Positions 23,277 to 33,686 of a stretch of DNA of 60,000 bases are shown one piece after another. Every line of letters begins with the position of its first letter. Within the stretch, counting starts at the first letter, position 1. The DNA is from Mesostigma viride (lineage: Eukaryota > Streptophyta > Mesostigmatophyceae > Mesostigmatales > Mesostigmataceae), in contig RPFO01000076.1 of NCBI GenBank assembly GCA_009746045.1, positions 3,360,420 to 3,420,419 of the forward strand, written 5' to 3'. The notes below the pieces were generated by a model that saw nothing but the letters and a program-made list of their open reading frames with translations, had not been told where the DNA came from and ran no database searches. Made by a program: the position numbers and the translations under genes.

Positions 23277-24181
23277 GGCCTTGCACAAGGCACACAACAC
23301 TAAAGCAGTTGTGTCAACAGGTGCAGCACAAGTAAATGCTGTAGGGGATGCAGGTCAAGATCCTAGTATTTTGGCTGTAGACACCCAAGCACAGGTGAGT
23401 ATCATCAGTGCAGCGGCTGTATCTGGTCTGAAAATGAAGGCCTCACCATGGGCTAGAGTGTCAGATTTTTCAGGCAAAACCAAAATGCAGGTCAAAGGTC
23501 AGGTGAGCATTCAAATCTTGGGTATGCCCACCCCATTTCAGGTGGTTGAGGGTTACTCAGGGAATGCCCTGTTAGGGGAACCTTTTGTATCTTACCCTGG
23601 TGTTGTCATCTCAGCTGGGAGGTTGAGTGTGGCAGGGGTAGGACAGGTGCCTCTAGATCATTTTAAAATCCCTTTGAGCCAGATTAGCACTGGGTTGGAT
23701 GCTGCCATCAATGCAGTTAAGCCCAAGTACCTCCCAGGTCAGGAACCGTGTGTGGAGGACCTCATACACTCTCAAAAGCTACACCCTTCAGCGTTTGGGC
23801 TTGGTAGATGGGATGTTGCATCCATGTCTCCCCTGTCCTATGATGATATTGTACGGGACTGCCAGACGCAGATTGGGTTTCTTAAGTGGCTGGAGGCTTT
23901 TACCAAAGCCAGGGAGGAGTGGGTTGTTCCAGATGCACGTAGTCCCACACACACACCACCTGTGACTCCTCTTGATGCTATGCCAGCTGGAGCCAAGAAG
24001 CTAAGGTTAAAGTTTGTGTGCAAGCATAAACCTCAGGCTGATGGGGGACCACCCATTTTTCATGCTCGGCCATGTGTCACTGAGTTCAGGGGCTCTACAG
24101 AGCTGACAGAGGCTGAGCTTTATACTCCTGGTATTCAGCAAACGTCTCTCAAGGTGTTGCTTTCCTTGTTTTTGCATCAGC
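23277..24181 (+). CDS. copia 1: retropepsin-like domain and start of reverse transcriptase
   Basis: Continues the integrase frame after piggyBac. The motif LAVDTQAQVSIIS, then VSIQILGMPTPFQVVEGYSG and NALLGEPFVSYPGVVIS, fits a retroviral-type aspartic protease (catalytic D-T-x, later hydrophobic-LG). The expected Gly of DTG is Gln. RT begins with KKLRLKFVCKHKPQADGGPP and reaches YTPGIQQTSLKVLLSLFLHQ, where PBL-2 interrupts it at TTAA. The protease-like domain therefore lies between integrase and RT, the same order as in copia 2 and 3. Confidence 0.8.
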
Positions 24182-26473
24182 TTAAGGGGAGGGGACACCC
24201 CTAAAGGGCACTTTTCTGGAAACCATACCTATGCATGTGCTAAAAATCCAATGATGATTGGGGACCATAAATATGATTTAAAAAAAATTTTCCAGCCACT
24301 TGGGGGTGGTACTAGCCCCCACCATACACCGGTTACGCGCTAAAAATAGAAAAAGACGCTATTTTAGTCACATTTTTCCTAGGACAATGGGCAAACATAT
24401 TGGGACCAAATCACATATTCCCGCATAGTTCCCCCACTTTTGAGAAAGTCTGCCTAATTGGGACCAATACATAAGCATGGATGCACCAGTTATTAATTTT
24501 CCCGCAAAAAGGGTCCTTTTTTAATGAAAAAAAAAATAAATCAAATCATAAACACTTCAAATGTTGCCATACCATATATTCCCTAATACTAGAGAGGGGG
24601 GACATGCAGCCCCAAAATTTCAGGTCATTCTGACCACCACAGCTCCAGTTATTAACGTTCTTAGGTTGTCACCAATGACGAAGCTAAGGGAGGTTTTAGC
24701 CAGTATTTAACCACACTAACACCCCTTTATTCATCCAAGCCACGTGAAAACTGGCCAAACCACACACTACCATCCTCTGCACATATGGTACCTCCTATGT
24801 TCAAGGTTTGACGACATTCTGACAAGAACTGCCCAAGTTACAACCATTCCAAGACGGCCACCCATGTAGACGCTACAAGGAAATTAGAGTAACCATTTAG
24901 CCACACTAGCACCTCCTTCTTCATCAAAGACATCTGCAAACTGACCAAAGCACACATAATTAACTCTTGCACGCTGACGGCAACGCATGCTCAATGTGGG
25001 GGGTCATTGTGACAAGAACTACTCAAGTTGATGGGTTTCCTATATGACCACCTGACAAGGCGCTAAGAACCACTCAGTAAGTTAGTAACACCACAATGCC
25101 ACTTCATATGCCATCCAACATGCACCAAATCCATGCTGAATATGTTATGAAGTACAAAGGGGTGGCCACGCACCTCATACGTCTTCATCGTCCCTCGAGC
25201 ATGGCCAGCCTTGTAAATATGTGCATAGCCTTGACGATGGTAGCCCTAACATGCCTAAGCAGCATTTCCTATGTTTCTCCCAGGTTAGAGTGTAAGGTTG
25301 ATGCCTACCAAGCTAATCAACACAACAACACCTCCTAAACTGTCCTCCCCAGCATGGATGACAAACTGGGACTATGGAGGGCGCAAGGAACCAAGTAGGA
25401 ACATGGTATATATAGCTTGCATGCAGTCATGCATGTCAACCATGGTTGGCTCAGCACATTGTAGTCTTATCACATCATCATAACAAAGGAAAGCTCAAAC
25501 AACCAATGGTGCCTGCTATCTACATGCAGTCACACAAATGCAATATCTCCAACATCATCATCACTATAACACTTCCATCCCTGCACGATAAAATGCAAAT
25601 AAACAATTGGCGGCCCTTCAGCGCATGAGTGCTGTGATGCCGCTGCGGCCTGCGAAGAGAGGGTGCGTCACTCTCACACAACAAGAAGCGTCCATACGCA
25701 CAACATCCTTGCCACAACACGTTTTATGAAATGCCTTATACCTTCCCGACGAGCTATAGGCTGCGACTTAAGCGGCCCTGATCACGACATCAACGAAAAC
25801 AATCTAAAGCTGCCAGTATTCGACAACACAACGGCAAGCGACGGCGAGCTAGCTGGCAGAAACTGCCCAAAAAGAACGCAAAAAACTTCGAACGATGAGC
25901 TCATAGAAGAAAGCACTGATAGCAGATAACATTCGCGACACATCTGTACCTTGCCCTCGTAAATCCCTCGCCCAGGCGCGCAACAACAGCCGTTCTTCCA
26001 TGGACAGGTCAGACACGCACTGCGCAGGTCTGAACAATTACTTACCGATAATGGCCGAAAATCTGGCAAAAACCACCAGCTGGGTTTAGAATTCGATGCT
26101 ACCGGTATTAATGCCTGCTTCACGGTCAGAACAACCCCCAAAACCGCGATTTTACTGCCGCTATCATGAATTCTATTTCATTCCGCGCGACCAAAAAATT
26201 CAGATTACCCCCCATGCCGATGGCAAAAAAAAAAACAGCGAAATTGTAAACCAGCTGATTTCCGCCACATACTAACATCATAAACTCATCGTCTTTTAGA
26301 TTCGAGTAAAATTTTTGCATTTCGCTTGCCCTATTGTGGTAGTTTCGCCTGAACGCAGTCGCCATGGCCACTTCCGCAAGGGGTGCGCGCACCGTGCACG
26401 TGAAATTTGTGACCTTCGGTTCCGGCGCGAATTTTTTGGCGCCAAAAAATTCGGGGGTGTCCCGTCCCCTTAA
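24182..26473. mobile_element. piggyBac-like non-autonomous element, copy 2 (PBL-2)
   Basis: TTAA at 24182-24185 and 26470-26473. Inverted ends GGGGAGGGGACACCCC and GGGGTGTCCCGTCCCC match with one difference. Left and right termini are clearly related to PBL-1 and PBL-3. It is inserted in the RT of copia 1 and abuts PBL-3, sharing a single TTAA. No transposase; one degenerate minus-strand gene near the right end. Confidence 0.9.
25849..26365 (-). pseudogene. conserved ORF of PBL-2, best preserved copy
   Basis: An ATG at 26365, 104 bp inside the right terminus, starts an open frame of about 80 codons: MATAFRRNYHNRASEMQKFY, then VYNFAVFFFAIGMGGNLNFL, a possible membrane segment. It stops at 26126. 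Downstream, FRPAQCVSDLSMEERLLLRA and WARDLRGQGTDVSRML correspond to the blocks in PBL-1 and PBL-3 but are in another frame. The position next to the terminus suggests transcription started in or near the right end. The family is unknown; a captured host gene or a decayed transposase N-terminus are both possible. Confidence 0.45.
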
Positions 26474-28385
26474 GGTGAGGGTCCTATGCCAGACCCCCCA
26501 AAACCATAATATGGAATAACATGCAAAGCTGGCCTTGGGGCACCCAAACTATGATTTTGCCATGTAAATGGGATGTGTGGGGGTCCATCCCACCCACTGA
26601 TGGGGGGTATATACCCCTTTTAGTGACCGGTATTACGCAAAAACGGACAAAAGACGCTACTCTAGGGGCATATCCCCTAGGACAATGGGGGCACAATTAC
26701 TCATGTTTCAATATATTCCCATATAAAATCGTATATGGTGAGGTTGCCAACCTAATTGGAGCCCCGGAATGATGAGTATTATTGAAGTTATTAATTTTCC
26801 CCTAAAAACCGTACTTTTTAAGGCTGAAAAAAATAAATCAAATCAAAAACACATATTTAGAGCCTGGGGAGATATACACAAATACTACACATATCGACAA
26901 TTATTGCCACAAAATCTGAGCTCATTCTGAGTACAAACGTAGAAGTTATAGCGTTTGGCAGTTTGCCACCTGTGCAGACGCGAAGGAAGGCAATAGTGAG
27001 TATTAAGGCACACTAACACTTCCTATGCCATCCAAAAGGCTCCTGACCATGCCCAATTTGACCACAATGTACAAGGAGGTGGCTGGGCACGTCATGTGCC
27101 CTTGCCTTACCTCGACACGGGCAACGTGTTGGGTGTGTGCACAACAATGAGGCAGGTAGCTCTACATGCCTAGCCAACACTTCTTATGCATATTCCAAGT
27201 TTATGGTGTGGGCATCATCCCAAAACCAAGCTGTCCGAATTCAAACACACCCTGGAAAGCCATATCCACTAATTGCCCAACCAAGGGTAACAACAGACAG
27301 TCCACAGAGAAAGCATAAGTATCATACATGCTGCTTGCCAAGGCTTCTTACCATGGTTACCTTGCCTTGCTAGCATATGAATTAGGGCTCTCCCATTTTA
27401 GTGGGAGAAAGGCCAACAAGACGACGATAACCCCTACCTACGTGCAGTTCCACCCATGCAGTATGCCCCTCAGAACAACCACTGCCACCTTTCTTTCCAG
27501 CGCAATTGTTTGCCAAGAAACAACCTCAAGCTTGTGAGCCTCTAACCACAATGAAGCCGCTGCTAAGAAAGGCTGCGTCAATATTCACACAAAACTGAGT
27601 GCTGTTAGCAATCTCCTTCCAAGAAAGCACTCAGCAAATCCCTGACAACTTGACGGCATGCCACGGCTCACGCTTTGACACGTCCCAGCCATGCAACGTA
27701 CATACAAAGCACTAAAAGGTGCCAGAAATCTGGCGATGCGCAGCACGGAATGGCATTCTACCTGGCGCTAACTGCACGGAAAGAAGCCGAAAACTTGCGT
27801 TGATAACCCATAAAGGAAGCGAAGCATCCATAGGGTGACGCTGAGCGCACGATCGTACCATTACCGGCGTTGTCCTTCGCCCAGCGGCGCCGGAAAGAAC
27901 AACCTTCCATGGAATAATAAGACGCGCATCCCGCGAGCCTGGAGAGTGTCTTACCGATCATGAAGGAAATCTTGCCGAAACCCAGCAATTTTTTTAAAGC
28001 TTTACCAATAACAATGTAAACGCATCCTTGACGCTAGGTAAAGCCCATAAAACCTGACAATCACCGCCGCCAGCGTGCATTCTAATTTATTCCTCTCGAC
28101 GAAAACTTCAGATTCAGACCCCCGTGGCGATGGTCATCAATAAAATCATCGACACTGCAAAAAACGCGAACTCCGCTACGAAGTAATATCATAAACTTGT
28201 CGTCTTTAAGATTAGCACAGTTTCTCTGCATTCCGCGAGCTATCTTTTTCTACTCTGCCTGAAAGCACGTCGCCATGGCCAGCTCCGGTAGGGGTGCGCG
28301 CACCGTGCACCACTTTTTCACGGTGCGGACGGGTACCGCGAATTTTTTCGGCGCCAAAAAATTCGCGCCGGGACCGTCACCTTAA
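26470..28385. mobile_element. piggyBac-like non-autonomous element, copy 3 (PBL-3)
   Basis: TTAA at 26470-26473 (shared with PBL-2) and 28382-28385. Ends GGTGAGGGTCC and GGACCGTCACC are inverted with one mismatch. The interior shows the same layout as PBL-1 and PBL-2 but is more diverged. Removing PBL-2, PBL-3 and two of the three TTAA copies joins HQL to NTGKDY and keeps the copia 1 RT frame open. Confidence 0.88.
27758..28276 (-). pseudogene. degenerate conserved ORF of PBL-3
   Basis: The ATG at 28276, 105 bp from the right terminus, begins MATCFQAE and then meets a stop. Recognisable blocks NLKDDKFM and GGLNLKF align with PBL-2, followed further on by SFMIGKTLSRLAGCASYYSM and RRRWAKDNAGNGTIV. 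It has more stops than PBL-2 and is non-functional. Confidence 0.4.
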
Positions 28386-29607
28386 TACAGGGAAGGATTA
28401 TGTGTGTAAAGCCACAGATATCAAAAGAGCCTTTCTAAAGGGGGACCCTGCCATAGCACAGCAGGTCTGGAGAGGACAGGTATACGTGGTGAACACTCCT
28501 AAGGTGTGGCACAGGAATATTGTACAACCCTTGTTGAGGCCAAACCTGGGGGTTGAAGGGTTGCAGTCAGCTCCAAAAATTTTTAGGCTGTCTGCACAGG
28601 AGGTATTCATGAAGCTAGGGGCCACCTATGATGACATTGACCCTTGCTTGTTTGTCATCCCACACCCTGATGGAATGATGATGTTTGTCTGGCATGGGGA
28701 TGATCAGTTAATCTCAGGTCCTAGAGCTGCAGTGGATGCTTTCATAGCTCAGGTGTCTGCCAGTTTTGAGATTGGCAAGCAGCTAGAGCTGGGCAAGGAG
28801 CCAGTCAAGTTCTGTGGCATGATGCTTGAGTTGCTGCAGCAGCAGGGCAGCTGGGTTTGTTCCATGCAGGCCTCTGCTGAATACATTAAGTCTTGTCTGG
28901 ATGTCCTGCCTGTTCACATCACCCCTGACATGTGCCCTACCATTAGAGGCAAGCTTGGTTGGCTATGTGCTACATGTGCACCCCACCTGGCTTTTGTGAG
29001 CAGGGTAGATGATGAGGTACTACAGGAGGTAGGAGCACGGGCAATCAAGCAGTTGTTGCATGATGGTCCACCTTTGATGCTTCACTCACTGGACCTGTTT
29101 ACTCCCATTCACATCACGTGCATGATGGATAGTTCAATGGAGTCCAGGGTAGTTACCAAGGTTCAAGCCAGAGAGGCTGGATTGTTTTTCCTGCATAACC
29201 AAGGTGGGAAGAAGTCACTAGTCTCCTGGTTCAGTAGATTGCACAAGAGGAAAGCTGTGAGTAGCAATGTAGCTGAATGCAGGGCTGTGGTATCTTCTGT
29301 CTTGCATGCAAGGTATCTCAATCACTTGCTGGTCTGGCTTCAACACCAGGCTGGTAGCTCTGCAGGAGTGAAAGCACATTTGCTGACTGACTCTCAATCT
29401 ATCATCTCTTTCCTTGCCAATCCTTTGGCTGTACACTCGGACCTGGATTGGATTGTGCTAAAACAGGAATGCAAGTACCTGGAGTCTAAAGCCCACGTCA
29501 GGGACAAAGACAATGCTGCAGATGCACTGACCAAGGTGCCACAAGCAGCAGGACCACAATACCAGGTCTTGTATGGGTTGATGAACCCTGGTTACAGTCT
29601 GAAGTGA
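28386..29607 (+). CDS. copia 1: reverse transcriptase core and RNase H
   Basis: The RT frame resumes with TGKDYVCKATDIKRAFLKGD, followed by GLQSAPKIFRLSAQEVF and the polymerase box MMMFVWHGDDQLIS, which has HGDD where copia RTs usually have YVDD. RNase H follows: SLVSWFSRLHKRKAVSSNVA, the AECRA motif, LLTDSQSIISFLANP and the terminal NAADALTK. It stops at 29607. The domain order and ADALTK ending are typical of Ty1/copia pol. The 3' UTR runs to a purine tract (AAAGAAAACTTAAAGTGGG) ending at 29990. Confidence 0.88.
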
Positions 29608-29990
29608 CTGGCACATTGTACATGTTAGCCCATGACCCCCTGCCTAATACTGCAGCTGAAAGGCTGCAGTGGCAGCTGGGTAGTTTTCTGACAGTGAGAA
29701 GCACTGGTCTAGAAAGTTGGGACATGATGAATGTGTTATTTATTGAATAAAATTTTGTGAGACACTTGTTTGGATGACCATGACATGCTGGGGCCTGGAG
29801 CACCCATCTCACTCAGTTAAGAAACCATGCTTGAGACATGGGGCCTTTTTAATGCATCTCTTGTACATGTGTGAGGTGACCTTTGGGTCCTAGTAGGTTA
29901 TCTGACAGTTTTTTAAGGCATTGGGAATGGCTGCGTCCATTTGATGGCTATGTGTGTTTCTGTTGAAGCCCAAAGAAAACTTAAAGTGGG

Positions 29991-30368
29991 AGTTAGTCTA
30001 AGTCTCCCGCCTGTAGCCTAAGTGGACACGTGCCAGCACCGCCGGCGCCCAATTGGGTACTGGGACGGTGCTGGACTAGAGTAGTCGTGGCATGGACACG
30101 TGGCTGTACTCAGTATGTGATGAGCCGGTACCTCAGTACCGGGACTGTAGTTGTCATGTTAGGACTGACTAGATCAGGTTGTAACTGATAGGCTAGTCCG
30201 TCCAGGATCAGTAAGTTAGTTTAACTTACGCAAAGTCTGGCCAGCCATCGTTGACGGCTGGCCAGCGGTATATGTGCCACATTATCCTAATGCCAAGGTG
30301 TCTCGTCGTTCACACACACACGCCATTTGGCAGTGCCCAAGCATTCCAAGCTCAGTGTGTCCATAACT
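29991..30368 (+). repeat. 3' LTR of copia 1 (378 bp)
   Basis: Starts AGTTAGTCTAAGTCTCCCGC right after the purine tract and ends GTGTCCATAACT. The ends AGTT/AACT are inverted repeats, as in copia 3, not the usual TG/CA. The last 27 bp are duplicated at 15678. The flank after it begins AAGAT. Confidence 0.8.
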
Positions 30369-30394
30369 AAGATGACAGGCGCGAGGCGGCTGCG

Positions 30395-30645
30395 ATGCCG
30401 CCTGCGACGGAGCGCGGGGCGGCAGTCGCCCCTACCACGCCAATGGGTGGTGTAACCACCCAGGACCCTCTGGCAGGGCAGAGGGTCCAGCCTCAGCAGC
30501 GGGCTCCCCCGCCCAGCGTGGGGGGCCAGGTGGCTGAGGAGGCCACCGGGGTTGCAGGGACCCCGGCGGCGACGCCAGCTCCCGGGGTCGCAGGGACCCC
30601 GGCAGCGACGCCGGCGCCTCCGGCGCAGGCGGGGGAGGAAACTCC
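30395..30645 (+). CDS. Ala/Pro-rich ORF fragment cut by copia 2
   Basis: The frame from MPPATERGAAVAPTTPMGGV is rich in Ala, Pro, Gly and Thr and contains two copies of GVAGTPAATPAP near 30550-30620. It runs into the left LTR of copia 2 at 30646. If real, its continuation lies to the right of the nested gypsy and CACTA elements, outside the window. It might be the N-terminus of another Gag or a host gene; I cannot tell. Confidence 0.3.
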
Positions 30646-30990
30646 AGTTAAAGCCCGACCGGCTGAGCTATGGCGGTCGGTCACGTTGAGCTTGGGATAA
30701 GGTGAACACAGAGAACTGCTGTCGGAGCTGGCCCACCACTGGTTTATGTCTTAGCCAGCAAACCCTATCCGGTTAGCCGTAACCGTGGGACAAGCTAGCT
30801 GTCCGTACCGACCCGGATAAGGCCCCGGACTGGGGCCTAGGTGGCGCCGGCCCTAGGCGCCGCCCTTAGACCGGTCGACCGCATCGGACCGCCGGATTAT
30901 AGCCGGCGGCTTAGCGGACGCTAGCGGAAGGCGTGCGGACGGACATGGGTAACTTAGAGCCAGATCCTAGGGCTCTAGAGTTACTCAACT
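30646..30990 (-). repeat. left (3') LTR of copia 2
   Basis: Starts AGTTAAAGCCCGACCGGCTG on the plus strand; the right boundary is inferred from AACT at 30987-30990, followed by a stretch that is purine-rich on the minus strand. The first 119 bp match the partial right LTR exactly on inspection. Confidence 0.6.
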
Positions 30991-31367
30991 CCGACATACT
31001 CTTTTGTTCTTTGATTAATTATCAAAATAATTACATCAAATGCAGACCATACAAAACCCTCTAAGGTAGGGAACTCAAGGGGGCCTCAAGGCCGTCAAAA
31101 TCACCACGGTATCGACCCGCGCCCTTGTGATCACACATGAATAGTGATGTAATAAGTATCGAGAAAAAAACAACTATGCCACCAGACAAAAGGTGACCCA
31201 TTTATTAGGACCAGTGACCCGCCGACGGGCCCAAGGCACCGTCCAACGTGGCTAGGGTATGGTCAGGACAAGCAAAAAAACTACCACCATGATATTCGTG
31301 AATGCTAGCAACACAGGGTGAGTTATGGCTGTATTCATAAAGCGCCCGAGCCGTAACCCTGTGTGGC

Positions 31368-33686
31368 TCACGGGTGTTGCATCGTCATGCGCTTGCGCAA
31401 CACTGCGTACTGCGGGGCAGCCTCCCGCGCCTCCTTGGTGAGTGCATCCGCGGGATTGAGTTCATCCGCGATGTGCTGGAGACGCGTGACGCAGGAGGCC
31501 GCCTCAGCGAGTACGAGGTAATCAACGTCCTGTGACCGCGCATAGGGATTGTCAAGGAAGGCCAAACAACTTTGTGAGTCAGTGTGCACCGTGCTAGTCC
31601 AGTGAAGAGTGAACCCACACGAGCCAAATACCCAACCCAGCAAGTACCGCAGCCACATGCCATGTGAGATAGCTGAAACAATGCCCCGGCATTCAGCCGT
31701 GTTGGGGCTAGTGGCAATGCGGCTGTGCAAGCGCGAGTACCAATCTAACAACATGCCAGGCTGTCCCTCATTGCTAATAAAGAACAGTGCCCCCATGCGG
31801 GCCCGCACTTGGCTGACTGTGCGCGTCTCTAGATTAGCATCCGTCACTATCTCGAGGTGCACCGGCTGTGAGCAATCGAGCCCACGAAGCACAATGCCGG
31901 GCGTCATGGCCAGCTGCCGCCGAACATGAATGGACCCTAGTCCTTCCAGCACATCATCGGGCAGGCGAGCGAGCACCGCCAAATCAGGTGCCACCGTGTC
32001 CGCCAACCACCCGAGCTTGCCCTTAACCGAGGGCCCATGGGTTGCCAACAGCGGGGACGGGAGGTCGGCCAGCAGGTCAACCACATAGTTGCGGCTATCC
32101 TGCATGTGCATGACCCATTCGCCAGAACGCGAATCCCGCTGCAACGTAGACTGCACGCCGCAAAACACCACGGGTTTACCCTCCTCATGATCCACCGCCC
32201 TGCCCAGGGGAAACTTAGCCGCCACTGCAGCAAGAAACTGGGTAGCAAAGGTGCGAGGTGCCACCAGCTTGAAGTCATCGCCATGCCACACGAAGAGGGC
32301 TGGCTCGCCAGGGACGCCGGTGGGGACCACAAAGAAGTTAGGATCCGCGCGATGGTACGTGGCCCCTAAGCTCTGCAAGACCTCCTCCGCGGAAATGCGG
32401 AAGATGATGGGAGAGCTCTGCAGCCCCTCCACCCCTGTCAACAGCTCGATATACTCGCTGCCAATGGTGCCATCCTGCCAGACCACCGGGACCTTCACCA
32501 CGTAGCGGGTGCCTTGCCATGTTTGCTGCGCGACCCCAGCGTCGCTGTGGAGGAATGCCCGCTGAAAGTCACCGCACCACATCCCGTAGTCCTTGCCCGC
32601 GTTCCGCTTGCCCAAGTAGATGACCGTCAGTAGCCGATGCGAAACATGGTTGAGCCCAGGGGTATAAAGATCCTTGGCGTCCAGCGGGGAGGACCCCTTC
32701 GTCTCCGTGACCACGGGCCTTACCCGGAACACCACCGAAGAGTTGGTCTCGTCCGGCTTGTAGGTGAGCACGAACTTCAACCGCAACCGCGTGGCCCCGG
32801 CTGGCACACTCTCCAATCCTCGGTAGACCTCGCGCTCTCGCCACTGCTCCTTGGCTCGAATGAACGCGTCGCGCCACAAAGCAAACTTGAGAGGATCTTG
32901 ACAGTCCAGGACAAGTTGCTCCCACGTCACAGGGCTATCCGCCGCCAGTGAGTGTGAGTGGAGGCCGAAGCTGCGCGGGTGCCAATCCTGAGGCTGAATG
33001 ATGGACTGGACGAGCGGCGGTGTGGAAAACGCCGCCATCGGTAAGCGCCGCACGACGCCGGGCTGCCCGACCACCACCCCCAATGGAGCGTGGTACTCGC
33101 GAAGCGGGATGCTGCCCACCCCCGCGACTGACAGCAAGTCAGCGGACACTGAGAACCCCGGGTATGATACGAAAGGTTCGCCCAGCAAGGCCACATCCTC
33201 GTAGCCATCCACGACGTGAAACGGCGTGTCAATGCCCAACACCGGCAGCACCACCATCCCGGTAACTTGATATGCCGAAGTGCCTGCAAAGTCGGTCACC
33301 GATTTGTACGGCGACTCTAGCACTGGATACAGGGTGGCTGCCCGACGAGAGATAATAGACACGGATGCTTGCGTGTCCACAGCCACCAGCTGCCACGGTC
33401 TACACGTAGGAAACAAGGCTGACTTAACCGGCCTGACCCCCTGTGAGAGAGTTTTGACCTGAGCCACCCCTGATGCAGCTTTCGCTTTAAGCGCCTGAGC
33501 ACGCCACAAGGCCGTGACCGTTGAAGCCAGGTCCCTAGGTGGGCGAGGCGCATGGGCAGGACCCTGACCCTCCGGCGAGGCCACGCTAGGCGGGCCTCCC
33601 ACATTATCCGTGGCTAGCACAGGAGGTGAGTCACTACGTGCACTAGGTCCCGTCAAACCCACCCCATCCTCATCCCACCCATCCAC
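31368..33686 (-). CDS. copia 2: retropepsin-like domain, RT and RNase H
   Basis: An open frame of 772 codons. Residues about 115-230 form the protease-like domain (LVAVDTQASVSIIS, then VVLPVLGIDTPFHVVDGYED and VALLGEPFVSYPGF). RT follows with TRLRLKFVLTYKPDE, GDFQRAFLHSD, GLQSSPIIFRISAEEVL and the box LFVWHGDDFKLV. RNase H contains WYSRLHSRIATSPNTAECRG, VHTDSQSCLAFLDNP and PADALTK. The frame overlaps the integrase frame by 34 bp, so it would need a frameshift or separate translation. Confidence 0.9.
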   Translation of the reverse strand: MDGWDEDGVGLTGPSARSDSPPVLATDNVGGPPSVASPEGQGPAHAPRPPRDLASTVTALWRAQALKAKAASGVAQVKTLSQGVRPVKSALFPTCRPWQLVAVDTQASVSIISRRAATLYPVLESPYKSVTDFAGTSAYQVTGMVVLPVLGIDTPFHVVDGYEDVALLGEPFVSYPGFSVSADLLSVAGVGSIPLREYHAPLGVVVGQPGVVRRLPMAAFSTPPLVQSIIQPQDWHPRSFGLHSHSLAADSPVTWEQLVLDCQDPLKFALWRDAFIRAKEQWREREVYRGLESVPAGATRLRLKFVLTYKPDETNSSVVFRVRPVVTETKGSSPLDAKDLYTPGLNHVSHRLLTVIYLGKRNAGKDYGMWCGDFQRAFLHSDAGVAQQTWQGTRYVVKVPVVWQDGTIGSEYIELLTGVEGLQSSPIIFRISAEEVLQSLGATYHRADPNFFVVPTGVPGEPALFVWHGDDFKLVAPRTFATQFLAAVAAKFPLGRAVDHEEGKPVVFCGVQSTLQRDSRSGEWVMHMQDSRNYVVDLLADLPSPLLATHGPSVKGKLGWLADTVAPDLAVLARLPDDVLEGLGSIHVRRQLAMTPGIVLRGLDCSQPVHLEIVTDANLETRTVSQVRARMGALFFISNEGQPGMLLDWYSRLHSRIATSPNTAECRGIVSAISHGMWLRYLLGWVFGSCGFTLHWTSTVHTDSQSCLAFLDNPYARSQDVDYLVLAEAASCVTRLQHIADELNPADALTKEAREAAPQYAVLRKRMTMQHP

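Larger units (their letters stand above)
15678..30368 (+). mobile_element. copia-type LTR retrotransposon 1, with three piggyBac-type insertions
   Basis: The element reads gag (15810), zinc knuckle and integrase (to 19942), retropepsin-like domain (23277), RT and RNase H (to 29607), purine tract and 3' LTR (29991-30368). Three inserts with TTAA duplications interrupt it at 19939, 24182 and 26470. Without them it is about 7.2 kb. The 5' LTR is reduced to its last 27 bp (15678-15704), identical to 30342-30368. The internal region then starts TGCATT, similar to the sequence after the LTR in copia 2 (TGTATT) and copia 3 (CGTATT). Several frameshifts in gag make it unlikely to be active. Confidence 0.9.

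Noticed and set aside
25096-27537. Short plus-strand frames within PBL-2 and PBL-3
   Set aside because: Not conserved between the PBL copies and without protein-like composition.
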